NCBI RefSeq assembly: GCF_012911975.1
Contig: NZ_SMDQ01000014.1
Coordinates: 1-64,000 of the forward strand
Source: Nodosilinea sp. P-1105
GTDB taxonomy: Bacteria; Cyanobacteriota; Cyanobacteriia; Phormidesmidales; Phormidesmidaceae
Length of the DNA stretch: 64,000 nucleotides
Reading direction: 5' to 3'
Below are positions 33,891 to 42,199 of this stretch, piece after piece. Made by a program: the position numbers and the translations under genes. The stretch's first letter is position 1; each line of letters opens with the position of its first letter. Under the pieces are notes generated by a model, which was given only the letters and a program-made list of their open reading frames with translations, made no database searches and had not been told where the DNA came from.

Positions 33891-35364
33891 TGATGAGCGT
33901 TTCTAGTCTATTATCAATCATGACCTGGGTTAGGTTGCCCTGCTGCATGGACCATTCACCAAGCTCAAAAAGAACATTTCGGCTGGGATACTTCATCAGT
34001 TTTAGGTCGGTGGCATTGACTTGAGTATGGCCACTAAACTGGCGAAATTGCTGGTCAACAGTCGTAGAGTTAAGAAAGACGGCAAGTCCATGAGCCAACG
34101 GAGCTGGCAAACTATGCTTATGCTCATGAAATAGATTGAGATGATTTTCGAAGCCTAACATTGGCGAATTGTTAAAAATATTAGGATTTACCACACTAGC
34201 TACAATTCGCCGTTTTTCCTCCTTAGATGAGAAGCGTCGTACCACACAATAAAACCCTGTTGGATATAGCCATTTCTCAGTCTCTTGGTTGTGCTGAATG
34301 GCATTGGGCTTCTTCATACCTTTAATCGGCCAAGTGGTGGCTCCATATTTGAAGTGCCTGGGATACAGTAGAGGTACAGTGCCTGGTTCTGGACTATTAC
34401 GTAGGTATTCTTTAAGTCTAAAGTCAACGACTGGACCAGTAGATACTTGAATCCCTAGATCACTCAGCGTATGGTGAAAGGCCGATAGTTCAAAGGTATG
34501 GTTGGTTAGTATAGGGACATGAATAAAACGTTCTGAATCACCGGGTAGTACGATTTGGCTGAATGAGTGTTCATGAGTGACTATATCAGTAAATACATCA
34601 TCGGTAGATGTAGAGATGATCACTGCCCCTTGCCGACCATCTCGCTCAAGCCGAATAATCACGTTCTCTTGCAGAACCGCATCATCCTTAAAAGCTTTGT
34701 TGCGTGATTCAAACAGGTGCAGATGGCGGATGGCTGTATGATCTAAAATAAAATCTCGAAAGGGCCGATAGTAAGGCCCGTTGCAGAAACTACGGGGAAT
34801 AATGGCAACGATTTGCCCACCCGGAGCTGTCAGGGCGATGGCTAGAGCTACAAAGGCTGAATAGAGGTTAACCGTTTCGATGCCAACACGACGCAAGGCT
34901 AAACGGTGAGGCGAGTGGCTATTGATCTTCTTATAAGGCGGATTCAGAATAGCGTGGGTATACTGGGGGAGTGGCTCGGCAAACAGATTACCAGAAAGCC
35001 AGTCCGCTGCCTTGTGAATGAAATCACCGCTGCGAATACTGTAAGAAAAATCGATTCTGTTGCTGTACCGGCCCAAGGTATCCTGCAAGTAAGGATGTAG
35101 GGTCTGATCGAGTTCGAAGGCATCCAGATGAAGACTTTGGAAATTGAGGTCGCTAGAGCACCAGCGGTCTAGAAGTGCGGCTGAAAGAGAACCGATGCCA
35201 GAACCGGCATCAAGTAAACAGCAATGACCATCGGCCGCAGGAAATAGGCTAGCCATAAAAGCCGCAGTCTGTTCTGAAGTCAAGAATTGGCCAAACTTAG
35301 ATTTTTTCCCTGCCTCAGTATTCTGGGAAATCAGCAATCTGGTTTGTTTAACTGTTGATAACAA
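33880..35364 (-). CDS. Adenine-specific DNA methyltransferase of the BsuBI/PstI system
   Basis: 494 residues, close to M.BsuBI/M.PstI. N6-adenine methyltransferase (Eco57I-like). SAM-binding motif I CLLDAGSGIGSLSAALLDRW near residue 48, catalytic motif IV HAILNPPYKKI near residue 142 (NPPY), and IVAIIPRSFCNGPYYRPFR near 187. It protects CTGCAG sites from the partner nuclease. The start is TTG at 35364: AGGAG lies 7 nt upstream on the coding strand and no better ATG is near. Same AT-richer composition as the endonuclease. Confidence 0.92.
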   Translation of the reverse strand: MLSTVKQTRLLISQNTEAGKKSKFGQFLTSEQTAAFMASLFPAADGHCCLLDAGSGIGSLSAALLDRWCSSDLNFQSLHLDAFELDQTLHPYLQDTLGRYSNRIDFSYSIRSGDFIHKAADWLSGNLFAEPLPQYTHAILNPPYKKINSHSPHRLALRRVGIETVNLYSAFVALAIALTAPGGQIVAIIPRSFCNGPYYRPFRDFILDHTAIRHLHLFESRNKAFKDDAVLQENVIIRLERDGRQGAVIISTSTDDVFTDIVTHEHSFSQIVLPGDSERFIHVPILTNHTFELSAFHHTLSDLGIQVSTGPVVDFRLKEYLRNSPEPGTVPLLYPRHFKYGATTWPIKGMKKPNAIQHNQETEKWLYPTGFYCVVRRFSSKEEKRRIVASVVNPNIFNNSPMLGFENHLNLFHEHKHSLPAPLAHGLAVFLNSTTVDQQFRQFSGHTQVNATDLKLMKYPSRNVLFELGEWSMQQGNLTQVMIDNRLETLINER

Positions 35365-35511
35365 TGGGATTCTCCTTTAAAAGAGGCAAAGACAAATTAG
35401 TCTGGTTTCTCCTATCAGGGTTGCCAGGAAGGAAACTCTAGCAGTATAGTTGTTCTCTATTATGATTGTCAGCCGGACATCGGACAATACTGAAAATTAG
35501 AAAAATAGTAT

Positions 35512-37233
35512 CTATCCTTCATTCTCAGCTAACTCCAAGGGTTTCATGGTCCAGGTGTGGTCTTCCGCCAGTTCTAGTACCCGGTGGTGGTAGCTATTCA
35601 GCGACGCTCGGTGCCCAACACTGATAAAGGTGGTGGCGGTATGGCGCAGATGGTCGTAGAGTTGGGCTTCATTGGCCAGGTCCAGGGCGCTGGTGGCTTC
35701 ATCCAAGATGGCAAAGTCTGGCCGGTTCAGCAAAATCCGGGCAAAGGTAAGCCGCTGCTGTTCTCCCAGGGAGAGCACATCTCCCCATTCTTCAACGGCA
35801 TCAAAGCCACCGAAGCGGTCGTCTAGATCCGCCAGGTTAACTTTCTCCAGGGCCGCTTTCAGGGTGGCATCATCCAAATCCTGGCGGGTATTGGGATAGA
35901 GCAACTGATCCCGCAAGCTGCCGAGGATCATGTAGGGTTTTTGGGGTAGAAACAAAATTTGGTCCAATGCCGGACGATGCAGGGTGCCGCTGCCGGAGTT
36001 CCAGAGACCGGCGATCGCCCGCAGTAGGGAACTCTTCCCGCAGCCGCTGGGGCCAACAATCAATAGCCCGGTTTGCTTTGGCAGTTGTAGGGACAACGCT
36101 TCTACCAGGGTGCGCTGGTAGTTGGGGGTTTGCAGGGTCACCCCCTCTAGGGACAGGTGATCGGCAGGTTCTACCGTGATCTGGGGATGCTCAACTGTAT
36201 CTGCCTGGTCTGCGATCGCAATCTCCCCATGGTTTAGGGCTTCGGCAAAGCTGTAGAGACGGTTAATCCCAGCCCCAAAGGAGGTCAGCTCTTGGAAGCG
36301 AGCCACCACCACATTCAGGGAAAAGAACACCCGCACAAAGGCCCCCTGGGCTTCGGACACCTTGCCCACTTCAATCTCGCCAGCAAAGACGGCGGGAGCT
36401 ACCACAATGGCGGGTAACACAAAGGGAATAAACTCATAGGCATTGGTCAGGGCATTGAGATTGAGTTCCCAAATAATCAGTCGCTTGAAATTCTCAAAGG
36501 CGGCCATGAACCGATTGTTCACCTGGCTGGCTTCCTGGGCTTCGCCCCGGTAAAAGGCGATCGCCTCGGCATTTTCCCGAATCCGCACCAGGCTAAAGCG
36601 AAAGTTCGCCTCCCGTTTTAGCTGCTCAAAGTTCAGCCGCACCAGGGGTTTACCAAAGATCACCACGGTCACCAGGGTACCGAGCACCGCATATAGCACC
36701 AAAAAGACCACCAGGTTCTTGGAGATGCCCCACAGCACGCCGCTGAAGGCCACCACTTGCAGCACCGAACTCACCACCACCAGCAGCAAGGCCAGGGATT
36801 CTTGGGTGAAGCTCTTCACATCTTCGGCAATCCGCTGGTCAGGATTGTCAATGTCGGGCTGAAATTGCTGGATCTTGTAGAAGGCGCGATCGCCAAAATA
36901 ATCATCCACAAACCGATTGGTCAACCAGCGTCGCCACTCCAGACCCAACCGCTTTTGCAGATACTCGTACCCGGCCAGCAGGGGGGCATAGGCTACCAGC
37001 ACCCCAATAAACACCAGCACCGTCTGCCAAAAGCGGGCTTCGTCCTGGGCTGATAGGGCTGAAATCAGCACCCCCCGTTTGTTGTTCAGCACCACACTCA
37101 GGCCGGTATAGCCCAACAGCAGTACCCCAATCAACACCAGCAGCCCTCGAGCTTTCCACTTTTCGTCACCAAACCAATAGGCTTTGGCGATCGCCCAAAA
37201 CTGACGAAACGCCCTGAAATTAACTCGTTCCAT
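35512..37233 (-). CDS. ABC transporter, fused membrane/ATPase (SbmA/BacA-like, ABCD type)
   Basis: 573 residues. Membrane domain (about 1-330) of the ABC_membrane_2 class, with helices near 30-50, 75-95, 155-205 and 275-300; segments EWRRWLTNRFVDDYFGDRAFY (about 100-120) and NPDQRIAEDVKSFTQ are hallmarks of the YddA/BacA/ABCD group. ATPase domain: Walker A VGPSGCGKSSLLRAIAG near residue 397, signature LSLGEQQRLTFARI near 490, Walker B PDFAILDEATSALD. Exporters or fatty-acyl/vitamin B12 or peptide transporters belong here; the substrate is unknown. Start ATG 37233 rather than the GTG at 37245. Confidence 0.9.
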   Translation of the reverse strand: MERVNFRAFRQFWAIAKAYWFGDEKWKARGLLVLIGVLLLGYTGLSVVLNNKRGVLISALSAQDEARFWQTVLVFIGVLVAYAPLLAGYEYLQKRLGLEWRRWLTNRFVDDYFGDRAFYKIQQFQPDIDNPDQRIAEDVKSFTQESLALLLVVVSSVLQVVAFSGVLWGISKNLVVFLVLYAVLGTLVTVVIFGKPLVRLNFEQLKREANFRFSLVRIRENAEAIAFYRGEAQEASQVNNRFMAAFENFKRLIIWELNLNALTNAYEFIPFVLPAIVVAPAVFAGEIEVGKVSEAQGAFVRVFFSLNVVVARFQELTSFGAGINRLYSFAEALNHGEIAIADQADTVEHPQITVEPADHLSLEGVTLQTPNYQRTLVEALSLQLPKQTGLLIVGPSGCGKSSLLRAIAGLWNSGSGTLHRPALDQILFLPQKPYMILGSLRDQLLYPNTRQDLDDATLKAALEKVNLADLDDRFGGFDAVEEWGDVLSLGEQQRLTFARILLNRPDFAILDEATSALDLANEAQLYDHLRHTATTFISVGHRASLNSYHHRVLELAEDHTWTMKPLELAENEG

Positions 37234-37635
37234 GCCGGTGCTCACGCTCCTGCCGTGGGGATGCTAAAGAGATCTTACAAAACTTAACCCGGCAGTGCTA
37301 GAAAGGGACAGATCCCAGGGTTCTGCCCCTTTCTAGTGAATGCTTTTCAAAGTCGAGCGAAAGAATGGGCTTTTCAGCAGTCAGACAACCAAGACACTTG
37401 AGCGAAGCAATGAGGGTTTTGGACTATTTCCAGCTTTTATAGCGGTTCTTGATTGGATGAGTTATTGAAGTCCTTGATAAATAAGGCTTACAGGACTTAG
37501 GCTGCACCTCACTCGGGTGAAAACCGCTATACTTTGGTCGCCAACTAAAAAACACCCATCTGAAAGGGGTTCTGCCCTCGGACACCCCAAAGTTCATAGC
37601 CCGTGATTATCTTGACCTAAACAGACGAAAGCTAA
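37234..37635. other. Gene-free gap with dispersed palindromic fragments
   Basis: 402 bp. GATCCCAGGGTTCTGC at 37311-37326 is shared with the palindromic element at 48510. A related TTCTGCCCTCGGACACCCCA at 37570 matches the 48521 sequence in pattern. No coding sequence is supported. Confidence 0.55.
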
Positions 37636-37869
37636 TCACATCAAGGCTTTTACCTTATAGATATATCTACAAGGTAAAAATAGTAGTACAAAGGTTCGGA
37701 CATTTTTCCGGGCAAGTACTGAAACCCTTGTTTTTTCTGTTTTTTCGTTGGCTAAATCACGGTAGGAAAGGGCTTCAACCTGCATTCTACCGTTGGCATT
37801 CAAAAACTGTCCGGAGTGTTGGTAGTAATGAGTTGGATCTACAATCAGCCATGATGTATGTCTAGCCAT
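37636..37869 (-). CDS. Small hypothetical protein
   Basis: 77 residues; family not recognised. It starts MARHTSWLIVDPTHYYQHSG and has a charged middle (LANEKTEKTRVSVLARK) and a hydrophobic, basic C-terminus (TFVLLFLPCRYIYKVKALM). On the coding strand GGGAG lies about 6 nt before the ATG, which favours translation. It is the leftmost gene of an AT-rich accessory stretch and is divergent from the winged-helix gene at 38218. It could still be a chance frame. Confidence 0.45.
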   Translation of the reverse strand: MARHTSWLIVDPTHYYQHSGQFLNANGRMQVEALSYRDLANEKTEKTRVSVLARKNVRTFVLLFLPCRYIYKVKALM

Positions 37870-38039
37870 AGACTCCCTAGATACTTAAACGGGCAAAGCT
37901 ATATTCATCAGTACTTTCAGAGATTTTAAGTAAGCGTGTCAGATACACTCATATATGTTAAGCAATTGTAAAGATTACGCTTTTGGGTGATGCCTTTAGG
38001 CCTTTTCCGTAATATATTTTACCTATGGAGAAGAAAGGC

Positions 38040-38068
38040 TTGACAAAATTTTTCATTAGCTCTAATAT
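38040..38068 (+). promoter_or_regulatory. Consensus sigma70 promoter
   Basis: TTGACA (38040-38045), 17-bp spacer, TAATAT (38063-38068). This is nearly perfect for the housekeeping sigma factor. It would give a leader of about 140 nt before the winged-helix gene at 38218. Confidence 0.75.
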
Positions 38069-38132
38069 ATAAGATTTGCTAAAGCATTGGCATATTAGCA
38101 TCAAAAATGTTATATTAGCTACAGAGCTAAAT
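38054..38132 (+). promoter_or_regulatory. Repeated ATATTAGC/TTAGCTCT operator-like motifs
   Basis: CATTAGCTCTAATATAT overlaps the -10 box. CATATTAGC follows at 38091 and TATATTAGCTACAGAGCTAA at 38111. TTAGCTCT (38056) is inverted as AGAGCTAA (38123). Spaced half-sites over and just after a promoter suggest repression, perhaps by the winged-helix product of the next gene (inference). Confidence 0.5.
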
Positions 38133-38217
38133 TGATAGGCCTTCTGGGGGCTTCACCATGGTCGAACATTTTTATTGATCCTCCTGTTGATTAAACTATA
38201 TTTGGTAGCACAGACCC

Positions 38218-38544
38218 ATGGCTCGCAAAATACCATTGACATTCAACGAGCTAGCTGTCCTAAAGTCTTTCGGTGACTTGTGTGAGGCTTCCATCCCTCA
38301 GCTTGCCGTAGAAGCAAGGTTAACTCCTACTGAAATGCGCGAAACGCTGTTTGGGTTAGAAGGTAAAAGTTTGGTTAGGACTGCTAAGGGCGGCTACTTT
38401 GCTCAAATCACGCCTTTGGGAACAAAGGCGCTGACCAACTGGGAATTTGATGAATATCAGGGTTCTTCGACAATTGTTCCCAAAGGTTCGAGAAACCGTC
38501 CTAACCCCCAAACAGCCTTTCAGCCCGAGAAATGTGATCACTAG
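38218..38544 (+). CDS. Small winged-helix/HTH protein
   Basis: 108 residues. Residues 1-75 look like a winged-helix: TFNELAVLKSFGDLCEASIP, then LAVEARLTPTEMRETLFGLEGKSLV cut here into recognition helices, then a wing RTAKGGYFAQITPLGTKAL. The C-terminal tail is disordered (Ser/Pro/Asn-rich). Probably a DNA-binding regulator; specific family not recognised. It follows a consensus promoter with repeated operator-like motifs and ends in front of a hairpin-T terminator, so it is a monocistronic, possibly autoregulated unit. Confidence 0.7.
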   Translation: MARKIPLTFNELAVLKSFGDLCEASIPQLAVEARLTPTEMRETLFGLEGKSLVRTAKGGYFAQITPLGTKALTNWEFDEYQGSSTIVPKGSRNRPNPQTAFQPEKCDH

Positions 38545-38572
38545 ACAAGCTGTATAAATGTTAATTAGTGTT

Positions 38573-38611
38573 AAGGAGGGGGACTTACTAGTTCTTCTCC
38601 TTATTTTATTT
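38573..38611 (+). terminator. Intrinsic terminator after the winged-helix gene
   Basis: AAGGAGGGGGACT (38573-38585) pairs with AGTTCTTCTCCTT (38590-38602) if three G-U wobbles are allowed, followed by ATTTTATTT. The AAGGAGG could instead serve as a ribosome site, but no start follows within range. Confidence 0.6.
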
Positions 38612-38648
38612 AATAAAATAGGCTCGAAGTCTATGGGGCCGAAGTTTC

Positions 38649-39233
38649 ATGTATTGGTGGCTTCTAACGCCCATTCTTTCTGGCTTTCTAACTTGGCTCG
38701 AGATAGACAACACTATATCTATAACAACTGATATAAAAGAAAGGCGACGATTTATTCGGATTTGTTTTTTCCTCTTTATCGCAGTTAATAGCATTCTGTC
38801 AATTGTATTGTATTTCATACTTGAGGAAAATGCTGCTTTGAGAGATCTTCGCCCTCCAGTCAGGGCATTCGTCGTTGGAATAGGATATCCAGCTCTTATC
38901 CGTTTAAAATTTACGACCCTAAAGGTAGATGACAGAGAGGTCTCGATCGGGCTCGAACCTATTTACGAAAACATCAAGAACTCTTTAGACAAAAGAATTC
39001 GGCGAATTGTTCAAGAAGCTGAGTTTGAGGAAGTAAAAAATTATGCTAATTCCAAAACTTTACCAGAGCTATTACAGCGAGCACAATTTCAAGTAGGGCA
39101 GATAGGGTTTGATTCAGAGAAAAGAGGAGAATACATGTCATGGTGTGAGAGTACGGCTAATGACGAAAAATCTACTGAAATGGATAGAAAAATATTTTTG
39201 GCTGATTTTATCTTATTTAATAGAAGGAGGTGA
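38649..39233 (+). CDS. Hypothetical membrane protein
   Basis: 194 residues; family not recognised. Two transmembrane helices are likely in the N-terminal third: WWLLTPILSGFLTWLEI (3-19) and ICFFLFIAVNSILSIVLYFI (38-57). A weakly hydrophobic segment at 74-85 follows, then a cytoplasmic charged domain with helices (KNSLDKRIRRIVQEAEFEEV, KTLPELLQRAQFQVGQ). AT-rich with codon use unlike the housekeeping neighbours, which suggests horizontal origin. Small two-helix proteins with a charged cytoplasmic domain occur in phage-defence and toxin modules, but nothing here proves that. Confidence 0.65.
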   Translation: MYWWLLTPILSGFLTWLEIDNTISITTDIKERRRFIRICFFLFIAVNSILSIVLYFILEENAALRDLRPPVRAFVVGIGYPALIRLKFTTLKVDDREVSIGLEPIYENIKNSLDKRIRRIVQEAEFEEVKNYANSKTLPELLQRAQFQVGQIGFDSEKRGEYMSWCESTANDEKSTEMDRKIFLADFILFNRRR

Positions 39234-39277
39234 TATTTTCTATGTGGGTGGATGATTCAATCTAGCTCAGGCAGCAG

Positions 39278-39481
39278 TTAGTAATCACACTGCACTCTAG
39301 TAAAGATATCTGGACCTTCAACTTCCTTAAGCGCTTCTTCACCGAATTTGTTAATCAAGACATCAAGAGCCCTCTGAGTACAAACAGTTGAGCGATTAGA
39401 TTGCGAAATGTTGTAGTCACTTCCTTGAGTCAAATCTGTGTCTTGACGAAGGGTTTCAGCTATCTGTTCTTTAGTAATCAT
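39278..39481 (-). CDS. Small hypothetical protein
   Basis: 67 residues, hydrophilic and helix-rich (MITKEQIAETLRQDTDLTQG, QRALDVLINKFGEEALKEVE), with two cysteines. Family not recognised. On the coding strand AGGG precedes the ATG by a few nt. It converges with the 38649-39233 gene across 44 nt. AT-rich like its neighbours. Confidence 0.5.
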   Translation of the reverse strand: MITKEQIAETLRQDTDLTQGSDYNISQSNRSTVCTQRALDVLINKFGEEALKEVEGPDIFTRVQCDY

Positions 39482-39535
39482 CAGACCCTGCTTACATACG
39501 TTACAGCTTAGTTACAAATTGACAAAGAGCTATCA

Positions 39536-39570
39536 GGGTTCACGGTTTACGGCTCACGGCTGACAGTGAA
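39536..39570. repeat. GGTTCACGG-type repeat
   Basis: GGTTCACGGTTTACGGCTCA and CGGCTGACAGTGAAC, same family as 4041-4088. It marks the edge between the AT-rich island and the GC-rich backbone. Confidence 0.75.
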
Positions 39571-39617
39571 CTCCAGGTCGCAGAACCTATCATCATCAGA
39601 TTGACTGAGCATTACGG

Positions 39618-40865
39618 TTAAGGCATCGGCACCCAGGCGAAGGGATAGACATACTCGTCAGGGGCTGTCAGGGCAGAGAAGTCGCTGCCATCGGGGCGTA
39701 CCCCATGCAACACTTGCGTGCCTAGCTCATCGCCGATTGGGGTGGCTGTAAAGGCGATCCAGTCCCCATGGGGGCTCCAGTGGCTGTCGAGTATCGCTTG
39801 AAATGCCTCAGAGGTGAGGGTGGTATAGTCGCGGCTAGGCAAATCTAGCAAAAACAACGCCTGTTGATTGATCTCCTCGCCAAAGGCAAAGACCAGTTGC
39901 TGGCTATCAGGGGACCAGCTTAACCCACTAAAGAACCCAGGTCCCGTCAGTGATTCGACCGTTTGGGTCTCAATATCAATCAGGGCAATTACTTCTTGAT
40001 TGCTGAAAGGGGGATCAAAAGGCTGGTAAAAGGCCAGGACGTTGCCATCGGGGGACCAGTGCAAACGGCTGCGGTAAATTTGGAAGTCTGGATTCGGGGT
40101 TAAGAGCTGCTGGTCAGTGCCATCCCCCTGTACCAGATGAATCCGCTGGAAGGGGTAGGCCCCTTCGTAGACAGCCAGTTGACGGCCATCGGGCGACCAG
40201 GCTAAAGGGCTACCAGCGGCTCCGTAGTTGCCTGGCGTCTGGGAAATTCGGCGGGGAGGGTTGCCGTCGCTATTATCGCCATTCACAGCAGCGACATAGA
40301 CATGCTCACCCGCCACATAGGCGACCTGAGTGCCGTCAGGGGAAAGGTATAGATCTGAGGCCAGGTCTGCCGGTAAGGCAACGCTGGTCATTGGACCACC
40401 GGGTTCAGTCAGCCACAGATCGGTTTGCCCTGAGGCGTTGGAGGCAGTTTGATCGCACTGTTGACCAATGACCAGGGTTTGGGCAGGCTGCTGCCACCGC
40501 ACGGCGATCGCTGGTGACCCGGTACACTGGCTGGAAAAAATTGGGGTTGATGAGCCAGTCTCTAAATTCACCAGGGTTACCTGGTCTTGGCCCTCTACTA
40601 CAGCGAGTTGTTGGCCATCCGCCGACCAGGCCAGGGCGTTATAGGGGGTATCGCTGTTTTGGGTCAACGGCTGACGGTCTGCCCCATCGGGCCGAATGAG
40701 AAACACCCCTTCTGGCGTCGCAAAGGAAATTACCCCGGGGGCTGCTCCCACATTCTCCATGGCCTGCTCCGCCATCGTCTGCGGCAGTCCCACAAGGGTG
40801 ATACAACCCGTTAGCACAGCAACGACTGGGTACTTAATCACAATTGATATCCTTAAACATCCCAT
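39618..40865 (-). CDS. Secreted TolB-like (PD40/WD40-like) beta-propeller protein
   Basis: 415 residues with a signal peptide (YPVVAVLTGCITLVGLPQTMA, about 12-32). The mature part is made of PD40 beta-propeller repeats with the motif W(S)(P/A)DGxxLA(V/F): LAWSADGQQLAVVEG, LYLSPDGTQVAYVAG, LAWSPDGRQLAVYEG, LHWSPDGNVLAFYQP, LSWSPDSQQLVFAFG and SHWSPHGDWIAFTAT. Six units suggest a six-bladed propeller in the periplasm. No Tol-Pal genes are nearby, so it is probably a stand-alone binding or scaffold protein rather than TolB itself. Confidence 0.82.
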   Translation of the reverse strand: MGCLRISIVIKYPVVAVLTGCITLVGLPQTMAEQAMENVGAAPGVISFATPEGVFLIRPDGADRQPLTQNSDTPYNALAWSADGQQLAVVEGQDQVTLVNLETGSSTPIFSSQCTGSPAIAVRWQQPAQTLVIGQQCDQTASNASGQTDLWLTEPGGPMTSVALPADLASDLYLSPDGTQVAYVAGEHVYVAAVNGDNSDGNPPRRISQTPGNYGAAGSPLAWSPDGRQLAVYEGAYPFQRIHLVQGDGTDQQLLTPNPDFQIYRSRLHWSPDGNVLAFYQPFDPPFSNQEVIALIDIETQTVESLTGPGFFSGLSWSPDSQQLVFAFGEEINQQALFLLDLPSRDYTTLTSEAFQAILDSHWSPHGDWIAFTATPIGDELGTQVLHGVRPDGSDFSALTAPDEYVYPFAWVPMP

Positions 40866-41054
40866 TTGCCATCATAGCCAGTTGGCAGACAACTCATACA
40901 GGCTGATAGAAACTGCTACAATCCCCAGCAAAACCTCATTTTGGGTTACTCACCAACAAAGGATTAGGTCTGGACAATTGCTAGGGATAGCGTGTCTGCC
41001 CTAAAACAGCTACGGTCGCTAGATTCAGCAGGGAGCTTCAGGTCTGGACGTCGC

Positions 41055-42137
41055 CTAAGCTGTGATCAGGTAATCGACGATTGCCTGGGCAATGGTCTGG
41101 TTGCCGTCTTTGGCCAGTGGGTTAGCTGTGCGGGGGGGCGAGAGCGGCTCTTGCAAGAACTGCCACTGCCCTTGGAAAAAGGCCTCGGGGGTAAGTACCC
41201 GATGCCAGCTATGATCCTGCATGGCGTTGACCAGTACGGGACCTTCGGCGAAGGTGTTACGGGTGATGGTGGTAATGGGCAGATCTAAACGGCAGGCTTC
41301 GGCAAAGGTGCTAAAGCCTGGCTTTGATACCACCTGGCTGCACAGGGGCATGACATCCACGGGGCGGAATCCGAGCTTGGGCACCTTAAACAAATTGGGT
41401 AAATCAGGGGCGTTTTGGTCAAAGGTGAGAAACTGCCAGTGGGGGAAAGCCACTAGCCCTTGGTAGGGGATGGTTTGCAGCCCTAGGCCGCCAAAGGTCA
41501 GTAGGACGGTGCGTGCTTGGGGGACGGTCAGCTGCCAGCGACGGCGCAAGTCCTCCGGGGCAAAACGGGGGGAACCGCCGGTTAAGCCGACGTCTTCGAT
41601 GACCGGGAAGGCCGCCATCGGCTCATGGAAGGGGAGGCGAAACAGGCGATCGCACTGGCTAAAACACGTACCAATCCAGTCGGCGATCGCCTCAAATTCG
41701 CCCCCCCAATCTCGGTAGATAAAGTCCCAGCCAAAGTTGCTAACCAGCCAACAGGGCACCCCAGCCTCATGGGCAATCGCTGGGGCCAGGGGGGGAATAT
41801 CCCCTAAGACTAATGTCACCCCCCGCTGTCGTAGATAAGTCGCCTCGGCCGCCACAATCTGCTCCTGGTGAGCCTGGATGTGCTGGAGTTTGGCCAGGGT
41901 GGCCGGCAAGTCCATGGTCAAACTGTCGGGCTGCACTACTCCCAAATCTACCGACACCGGGCGATACTCAAAGGCGGCGGTTAAATATCCCTGCAACAGC
42001 CACTGGGGGGCCGTAGTGGCCATGATGATGTCAACCTCGGGGCACAGGGCTTGGACCGTAGCGGCGATCGAGGCGGTACGGGTGGCATGGCCAAAACCGT
42101 GGTTGGTAATTGAGAGGTAGAGGGTGGGACGGGGCAT
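41055..42137 (-). CDS. GT-B-fold glycosyltransferase-like protein (MurG/UGT-related)
   Basis: 360 residues. N-terminal SITNHGFGHATRTASIAATV (about 9-28) is the GHxxR-type loop of MurG-like enzymes, and the C-terminal half has LLTFGGLGLQTI (about 210) and CSQVVSKPGFSTFAEACRLD (about 270), the nucleotide-sugar binding region. An ERxxxx-type end (AEGPVLVNAMQDH) is also visible. It probably transfers a sugar from a nucleotide donor to an unknown acceptor; related proteins are often annotated as glycosyltransferase or galactokinase-like. It lies downstream of ftsH2, separated by a strong palindrome. Confidence 0.75.
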   Translation of the reverse strand: MPRPTLYLSITNHGFGHATRTASIAATVQALCPEVDIIMATTAPQWLLQGYLTAAFEYRPVSVDLGVVQPDSLTMDLPATLAKLQHIQAHQEQIVAAEATYLRQRGVTLVLGDIPPLAPAIAHEAGVPCWLVSNFGWDFIYRDWGGEFEAIADWIGTCFSQCDRLFRLPFHEPMAAFPVIEDVGLTGGSPRFAPEDLRRRWQLTVPQARTVLLTFGGLGLQTIPYQGLVAFPHWQFLTFDQNAPDLPNLFKVPKLGFRPVDVMPLCSQVVSKPGFSTFAEACRLDLPITTITRNTFAEGPVLVNAMQDHSWHRVLTPEAFFQGQWQFLQEPLSPPRTANPLAKDGNQTIAQAIVDYLITA

Positions 42138-42149
42138 CGGGTTACTACA

Positions 42150-42183
42150 AGACCTCCGAGGTTTTTGAAAACCTCGGAGGTCT
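42150..42183. terminator. Perfect 16-bp inverted repeat downstream of ftsH2
   Basis: AGACCTCCGAGGTTTT (42150-42165), loop TG, AAAACCTCGGAGGTCT (42168-42183). It is placed 17 nt after the ftsH stop on the minus strand, so it probably terminates that transcript. It is also the kind of palindrome that is dispersed in genomes. Confidence 0.7.
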
Positions 42184-42199
42184 GGCTAGGGTCTAAGGG

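Larger units (their letters stand above)
37870..38217. other. AT-rich divergent regulatory region
   Basis: 348 bp between a minus-strand small gene and the winged-helix gene, markedly AT-rich. It contains a consensus promoter (38040-38068) and repeated ATATTAGC motifs (38054-38132). Confidence 0.6.
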
